A stretch of 64,000 bases of DNA from Actinacidiphila fildesensis (GTDB lineage Bacteria; Actinomycetota; Actinomycetes; Streptomycetales; Streptomycetaceae). Location: the NCBI RefSeq assembly GCF_042652185.1, contig NZ_JBHSIX010000007.1; one strand, 5' to 3'. Shown piece after piece: positions 57,786 to 64,000 of the stretch (position 1 is its first letter; each line of letters opens with the position of its first letter). The notes below the pieces were generated by a model. That model had not been told where the DNA came from, made no database searches, and saw nothing but the letters and a program-made list of their open reading frames with translations. A program made the position numbers and the translations under genes.

Positions 57786-60437
57786 TCAGGCCGGTCGCAG
57801 CCAGACCGTGGCCAGCGGCGGGAGGGTGAGCAGGAGGCTCTGCTCCTGCCCGTGCCAGGACGTCGGTTCGGCCTTGAGCGGGTGCCCGGTGCTGCCGGTG
57901 GCGGTGCCGCTGCCGCCGTAGCGCGCGTCGTCGGTGTTCAGCACCTCCTGCCAGGCCCGGTCGGGAACACCGATCCGGTAGTTCTCGCGGACCACCGGTG
58001 AGAAGTTGCTGACGCACACCAGCGGTTCGCCGTCCGCGTCGTAGCGGAGGAACGAGAAGGTGTTGTCCTCGGCCGCGCCGCCGTCGATCCAGGCGAAGCC
58101 GCCCGGGTCGGTGTCGCGCTGCCAGAGGGCCGGCGTCGCGTTGTAGGTGCGGTTCAGCTCCCGGACCAGATCGCGGACCCCGCGGTGGTCGGCGGCCGCC
58201 GCGTACGTCTCGTCCAGCAGCCACCAGTCGGGCCCGTGGTCGTGCGACCACTCCGCGCCCTGCGCGAACTCCTGCCCCATGAAGAGCAGCTGCTTGCCCG
58301 GATGCGCCCACATGAAGCCGAGGTACGCGCGGTGGGTGGCGCGCTGCTGCCACCAGTCGCCGGGCATCTTCGAGACCAGCGAGCGCTTGCCGTGCACGAC
58401 CTCGTCGTGGGAGATCGGCAGCACGTAGTTCTCGGAGTAGGCGTAGACCATCGAGAACGTCATCTCGTGGTGGTGGTACTTGCGGTGCACCGGCTCCTTC
58501 GCCACGTACTCCAGCGAGTCGTGCATCCAGCCCATGTTCCACTTCAGCCCGAAGCCGAGCCCGCCGGAGTCGGTGGAGCGGGTGACGCCGTCCCAGGCGG
58601 TGGACTCCTCGGCGATCGTCACGACCCCCGGGCAGCGCCGGTAGACGGTCGCGTTCATCTCCTGCAGGAACGCCACCGCGTCCAGGTTCTCCCGGCCGCC
58701 GTGCTGGTTGGGCGTCCATTCGCCGTGCTCACGCGAGTAGTCCAGGTAGAGCATCGAGGCCACCGCGTCGACCCGCAGGCCGTCGATGTGGAACTCCTCG
58801 CACCAGTAGACGGCGTTGGCCACCATGAAGTTCCGGACCTCGGTGCGGCCGAGGTCGAACTCCAGGGTGCCCCAGTCCGGGTGCTCGGCGCGGTTCGGGT
58901 CGCCGTGCTCGTAGAGCGGGACGCCGTCGAAGTTGGCCAGCGCCCAGTCGTCCTTCGGGAAGTGCGCGGGCACCCAGTCCATGATCACGCCGAGCCCCGC
59001 CCGGTGCAGCGCGTCGACGAGGAACTTGAAGTCGTCGGGGGAGCCCAGCCGCGAGGTCGGCGCGTAGTACGACGTCACCTGGTAGCCCCAGGAGCCGCCG
59101 AACGGGTGCTCGGCCACCGGCATCAGCTCGACATGGGTGAACCCCAGGTCGGCGACGTACGTGGGCAGCTGCTCCGCCAGCTCGCGGTAGGTCAGACCCG
59201 GCCGCCAGGACGTCAGATGCACCTCGTAGACCGAGAACGGCGCCTGGTGGACGGGGACCGCGGCGCGCCGGGCCATCCAGTCGGCGTCGTTCCAGGTGTG
59301 GTGCGAGGAGGTGACGATCGACGCCGTCGCGGGCGGCAGTTCGGTGCTGCGGGCCATCGGGTCGGCCTTCAGCGTGCGGCCGCCGTCCGGGCGGGCGATG
59401 TCGAACTTGTACGCCGTCCCGTCGCCGACCCCCGGCACGAACAGCTCCCACACGCCGGTGGAGCCGAGCGAGCGCATCGGGAAGCCGGTGCCGTCCCAGA
59501 AGTTGAAGCCGCCCGCGACCCGCACCCCGCGGGCGTTGGGCGCCCAGACGGCGAACCGGGTGCCGGTGACGCCCTGGTGGGTCATCGGCCGGGCGCCGAG
59601 CGCCTCCCACAGCTGCTCGTGGCGGCCCTCACCGATCAGGTGCAGGTCCAGCTCGCCGAGCGAGGGCAGGAACCGGTACGGGTCCTGCACGGGGTGCTCG
59701 CCGTCCGCGTACCGCACCAGCAGTTCGTACTCGGGGATCTCCCGCAGCGGCAGCACCCCGGCGAACAGCCCGTCGCCCTCGTCCAGCAGTTCCGCGCGCA
59801 GTCCCTTCGCGGTGACCGCCACTCCCAGCGCGTACGGCCGCAGCACCCGGAACAGCACGCCGCCGGTCACCGGATGGGCACCGAGCAGCCCGTGCGGGTC
59901 GTGGTGCGCACCGTCCAGCAGCCTGCCACGGTCCGCGTCGTCCAGCGGTTCCGCGGGCCGGACGCCGCGGACCGCGACCCGCGCCGGAGCGGCGTCCTGG
60001 GTCGGGGTGGCGGGCGGCGAGACCGGCCTGGCCGGCACGACAGGGGCGGCGGGCGCGGCGGGAGCCGCGGGAGCCGCGGCCGGGGGGCCGGGCCGGGGGG
60101 TGGTGATGGAGCCCGGGTCCCGGGTCTCGCCCCGGGACGGCGGAACGGCCTCCGTCGTCTGCCGGGGAGCGCTCCCCGAGGCGGGCGGGCGGGTCACCCC
60201 GGACTCGTATCCCCGTGCGGCGGCCTCCGACACCGCCGGAGCCGGAGCCGGGGCAGGAGCAGGAGCAGGCGCCGGAGTCACTGCGGGTGTGGGCGCGGGC
60301 GCCGGCGCGGCGGGCGTCACGGGAGCCGGCGGCCGGCCGAGCGGCTCGCCCGGCGCCTTCTCCGCCGGGGATACGGCGGTGGTGGGCACGGCGGCGGGCG
60401 CGCCCGGCGTGAGGGGAGACGGCTGGCGCTCGGTCAC
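57786..60437 (-). CDS. glgB: 1,4-alpha-glucan branching enzyme GlgB, 883 aa
   Basis: Adds alpha-1,6 branches to glycogen-type glucan. Residues about 1-170 are a Pro/Ala-rich disordered extension. CBM48 and its N-terminal partner follow (about 180-400), then the GH13 barrel. Catalytic Asp is in DGLRVDAVASML, the acid Glu in TIAEESTAWDG and the third Asp in SHDEVVHGKRSL. C-terminal domain ends WLRPA. The GTG at 60437 overlaps the maltokinase stop by 4 bp. Unusually long because of the N-terminal tail; Streptomyces GlgB enzymes are more often about 730-780 residues, by recollection. Confidence 0.94.
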   Translation of the reverse strand: MTERQPSPLTPGAPAAVPTTAVSPAEKAPGEPLGRPPAPVTPAAPAPAPTPAVTPAPAPAPAPAPAPAVSEAAARGYESGVTRPPASGSAPRQTTEAVPPSRGETRDPGSITTPRPGPPAAAPAAPAAPAAPVVPARPVSPPATPTQDAAPARVAVRGVRPAEPLDDADRGRLLDGAHHDPHGLLGAHPVTGGVLFRVLRPYALGVAVTAKGLRAELLDEGDGLFAGVLPLREIPEYELLVRYADGEHPVQDPYRFLPSLGELDLHLIGEGRHEQLWEALGARPMTHQGVTGTRFAVWAPNARGVRVAGGFNFWDGTGFPMRSLGSTGVWELFVPGVGDGTAYKFDIARPDGGRTLKADPMARSTELPPATASIVTSSHHTWNDADWMARRAAVPVHQAPFSVYEVHLTSWRPGLTYRELAEQLPTYVADLGFTHVELMPVAEHPFGGSWGYQVTSYYAPTSRLGSPDDFKFLVDALHRAGLGVIMDWVPAHFPKDDWALANFDGVPLYEHGDPNRAEHPDWGTLEFDLGRTEVRNFMVANAVYWCEEFHIDGLRVDAVASMLYLDYSREHGEWTPNQHGGRENLDAVAFLQEMNATVYRRCPGVVTIAEESTAWDGVTRSTDSGGLGFGLKWNMGWMHDSLEYVAKEPVHRKYHHHEMTFSMVYAYSENYVLPISHDEVVHGKRSLVSKMPGDWWQQRATHRAYLGFMWAHPGKQLLFMGQEFAQGAEWSHDHGPDWWLLDETYAAAADHRGVRDLVRELNRTYNATPALWQRDTDPGGFAWIDGGAAEDNTFSFLRYDADGEPLVCVSNFSPVVRENYRIGVPDRAWQEVLNTDDARYGGSGTATGSTGHPLKAEPTSWHGQEQSLLLTLPPLATVWLRPA

Positions 60438-61894
60438 GGTGTGATCCTCCTCGGAGGGGGGTTGGATGCGAGGCGGTCGATGGCTGACATCGGAATGGGG
60501 AGCCAGGCGGGGCGGTGCCGGGCCTCGTACAGGACTTCGTAGACGGCCTTGTCGGTCTCGTAGGCGCGTATCAGTACGGGCTGGTCGCGCGGATCGGTGC
60601 CCGACGTCGCGGCGTAGCCGGTGCAGAACGCGTCCCGGTGCCGTTCCGCCCACGCGCCGGCGGTCGGTGCGGCCGGATCGCGGTGCCGGGCGGCGTAGTC
60701 GAAGGAGCGCAGCATCCCCGCGACGTCCTGTACCGGTGGCGCCGGCAGCCGGCGCTCCGACAGCGGACGCGAGGGCTCGCCCTCGAAGTCGATCAGCAGC
60801 CAGTCGTGGTCCGCGGTGCGCAGCGCCTGGCCGAGATGCAGATCGCCGTGGATGCGCTGGGCGGCCACCCGCGCTCCGGTGCCGCCGAGTTCCGACAGGT
60901 CGTGGAAGGCCGCCCTCAGCCGGGTGCGGTACGGGCGCAGCTCCGGGACCTCGGCCGCGGCGGTGTCCAGCCGCTGCGCCATGGTCGCCGCGATCAGCTG
61001 GATCCTGCGGCGGTCCAGCGAACCGGTGGGCAGCGCGCGGGCCAGCGCGGCATGGACCTCGGCGGTGGCGGCGCCCAGGGCGCGGGCGTCGGCGGTGAAC
61101 TCCGTACCGTCGTCCATCGCCCGCAGGGCCAGCTCCCAGCCGTCGGCCGACCCGGGCAGATAGCGCTGCAGCACGCCGAGCGTCGCGGGTTCCGCGCCGA
61201 TGCCGTCCGGGGTGCCGGCCGGCTCCGGCAGTTCCAGCGCCTCGAACCAGGCGGCCGGCGCCGCGACCCGCCGGGAGCCGTCGCGGGCCAGGGCGAGGGA
61301 GAGTTCGAGGTCCGGGTTGGCGCCGGGGGAGACCCGGCGGAACACCTTGAGGATGTACTCGTCGCCGTAGATGACCGAGGTGTTCGACTGCTCGGCGGTG
61401 GACAGCCGCGGAGCCAGCCCGGCCGGGACGGTGGCCGACGGCTCGGTGAGGAAGCGCAGCCGACCGGTGCGGCCGGGGGCGCGGAGACGTTCCAGCAGCA
61501 CCGCGGTGAGCCGCGGGTCGTACAGCCCCTCGTAGATCGTCAGACCGTCGAGTGGCCCGCCGGTGGCCTGGCCGACGGCGGCGGGCGCGAGCGAGGGCGG
61601 GAGCAGCGTGCGGGTGCCGAGCAGCAGTTGGTAGCAGTCGGCGCGGCGGCCGGCCTGCTCCACGTCGAGCAGCAGATGGAGCAGGCCCGGGGTGCCCAGG
61701 CGGCCGCCCAGGGGCAGCAGTTCGGTCGCCGACACCAGGTCGAAGCCGGTGATCGGCCGGCCCTTGCCGGCGAACCAGCGCTGCTGCGGTAGCCATTCCA
61801 GCAGCAGTGGGCTGAGCGAGTGCAGCAGCCCGGGGGCTGTGGCCGGTGAACGGCCGGTGGTAGGAGAGGTGCGGGTCCAGGAGCTGTCCGACAT
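60434..61894 (-). CDS. mak: Maltokinase (Mak/Pep2), 486 aa
   Basis: Phosphorylates maltose at C1 to maltose 1-phosphate, substrate of GlgE. The fold is aminoglycoside-kinase-like. N-terminal cap has LLLEWLPQQRWFAGKGRPITGFDLV (residues about 30-55). The ATP/catalytic motif is RIHGDLHLGQAL (near residue 340) with WLLIDFEGEPSRP. The ATG at 61894 has AAAGGA upstream; a longer upstream frame was rejected. It overlaps glgB by 4 bp, and follows treS by 224 bp. Confidence 0.93.
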   Translation of the reverse strand: MSDSSWTRTSPTTGRSPATAPGLLHSLSPLLLEWLPQQRWFAGKGRPITGFDLVSATELLPLGGRLGTPGLLHLLLDVEQAGRRADCYQLLLGTRTLLPPSLAPAAVGQATGGPLDGLTIYEGLYDPRLTAVLLERLRAPGRTGRLRFLTEPSATVPAGLAPRLSTAEQSNTSVIYGDEYILKVFRRVSPGANPDLELSLALARDGSRRVAAPAAWFEALELPEPAGTPDGIGAEPATLGVLQRYLPGSADGWELALRAMDDGTEFTADARALGAATAEVHAALARALPTGSLDRRRIQLIAATMAQRLDTAAAEVPELRPYRTRLRAAFHDLSELGGTGARVAAQRIHGDLHLGQALRTADHDWLLIDFEGEPSRPLSERRLPAPPVQDVAGMLRSFDYAARHRDPAAPTAGAWAERHRDAFCTGYAATSGTDPRDQPVLIRAYETDKAVYEVLYEARHRPAWLPIPMSAIDRLASNPPPRRITP

Positions 61895-62096
61895 GACGTC
61901 CTTTCCCCGGGGAATCGCGCACCCTGCCCGGAAGCGTGCGGCGGGGAGTGCGCGTAAGCCTCCCGGATGACGGGCGGTGGCTGTCCGGCGACACGGGGAG
62001 CCTGCCCCGGCCGGGTGACAGGAAACCGCCGTACGGGCCCGCCCGGAGGGTGTTCCGGGCGGGCCCGCCGGTCGGGGGCCGGCGGCCTGGGGGTAA

Positions 62097-62118
62097 CTCC
62101 CAGCGGTAGCTGGGGGAG
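62097..62118. repeat. Dispersed small repeat, copy 2, at treS stop
   Basis: CTCCCAGCGGTAGCTGGGGGAG, shortened here to its core CCCAGCGGTAGC and GGGGGAG arms, ends at the treS stop codon. It matches the copy at 38483-38506 and probably forms a terminator-like hairpin. Shared motif suggests a REP-type element. Confidence 0.6.
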
Positions 62119-63815
<1,697 letters not shown>

Positions 63816-63819
<4 letters not shown>

Positions 63820-64000
63820 CTGAGTGACCCTCCGATCGAAGGAGACGGTCGCAGATGAACGATGTGCGCGGGCGTACGGCCCGGTTCGAGGCGCACATAG
63901 TTTTCCCTGCCCCAGTGGTAGGTCTCGCCGGTGAGCTCGTCGCGCACCGGGACGGACTCGTGCCAGGTCAGGCCGAGCTCCGGCATGTTCAACGAGACGG
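63816..64000 (-). CDS. glgE: Maltosyltransferase GlgE, C-terminal end only
   Basis: Partial gene running off the right edge. The visible 60 residues include NMPELGLTWHESVPVRDEL and TYHWGRENYVRLEPG, matching the C-terminal beta domain of GlgE, which transfers maltosyl units from maltose 1-phosphate to alpha-glucan. The TGA stop overlaps the treS TTG. The pathway order glgE-treS-mak-glgB is therefore complete in this operon-like run, apart from the missing 5' part. Confidence 0.88.

Overview
This 64 kb window is a high-GC, GC-third-position-biased stretch of a Streptomycetaceae chromosome (Streptomyces or a close relative). The evidence is the adjacent filP and scy genes for the polar cytoskeleton, tandem AIM24 genes, DUF3817, DUF397, DUF6230 and DUF6114 proteins, frequent GTG starts, and a gene order I recognise from the Streptomyces core chromosome. 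No tRNA, rRNA or CRISPR array was seen.

Layout. 0-2 kb: a conserved small protein, a luciferase-like oxidoreductase and a zinc-ribbon-like protein. 2-6.2 kb: two consecutive ATPase/permease ABC-2 transporter pairs, one ATPase with a long P/Q/A tail. 6.3-10.9 kb: coiled-coil genes filP and scy. 11-13.8 kb: methylmalonyl-CoA epimerase, a thiolase and a MeaB-type GTPase. 13.9-17.3 kb: a MarR regulator and a four-gene operon of three AIM24 proteins plus a DUF2127 membrane protein. 17.6-18.96 kb: a tnpB-only IS200/IS605-type element with an intact nuclease active site and recognisable ends. 19-28.7 kb: DUF3817 and thiamine-binding proteins, an ArsR/MFS pair, then envelope genes (FemAB-like transferase, MurJ-like flippase, ECF sigma factor with partner membrane protein, lipoprotein L,D-transpeptidase). 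28.2-31.9 kb: MarR, DUF3817, isobutyryl-CoA mutase large subunit under a perfect 22-bp palindrome, a Uma2 protein and a mini-DUF397 protein. 31.9-36.3 kb: an OmpR-type two-component system divergent from a MurG-like/LegB-like operon, with an 11-bp-period direct repeat between them. 36.3-41.4 kb: TetR, a CXXC-less thioredoxin-TPR protein, a 600-bp gene-free stretch and a DUF6230/DUF6114/Pro-Ala-Thr-rich trio. 41.5-49.9 kb: central carbon genes pyk, ackA, pta, decayed pflB/pflA, a D-lactate dehydrogenase and pfkA. 49.9-57.7 kb: a quinone-oxidoreductase-like protein, a LuxR fragment, a GH18 protein, the C4-dicarboxylate system (dctA with its two-component regulators) and an XRE regulator. 57.8-64 kb: the GlgE pathway (glgE end, treS, maltokinase, glgB).

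How it works together. mce, the thiolase, meaB and icmA belong to acyl-CoA/B12-mutase metabolism. pyk, pfkA, ackA, pta, ldh and the pfl remnants form a glycolysis/overflow cluster whose anaerobic branch has decayed. treS, mak, glgE and glgB build alpha-glucan from trehalose. The most promising possibly undescribed system is the two-component/MurG-like/LegB-like module at 31.9-36.3 kb. A sugar dehydratase and a lipid-II-type glycosyltransferase sit in one operon behind what looks like a response-regulator operator, in a window that also carries accessory FemAB, MurJ and L,D-transpeptidase paralogues.
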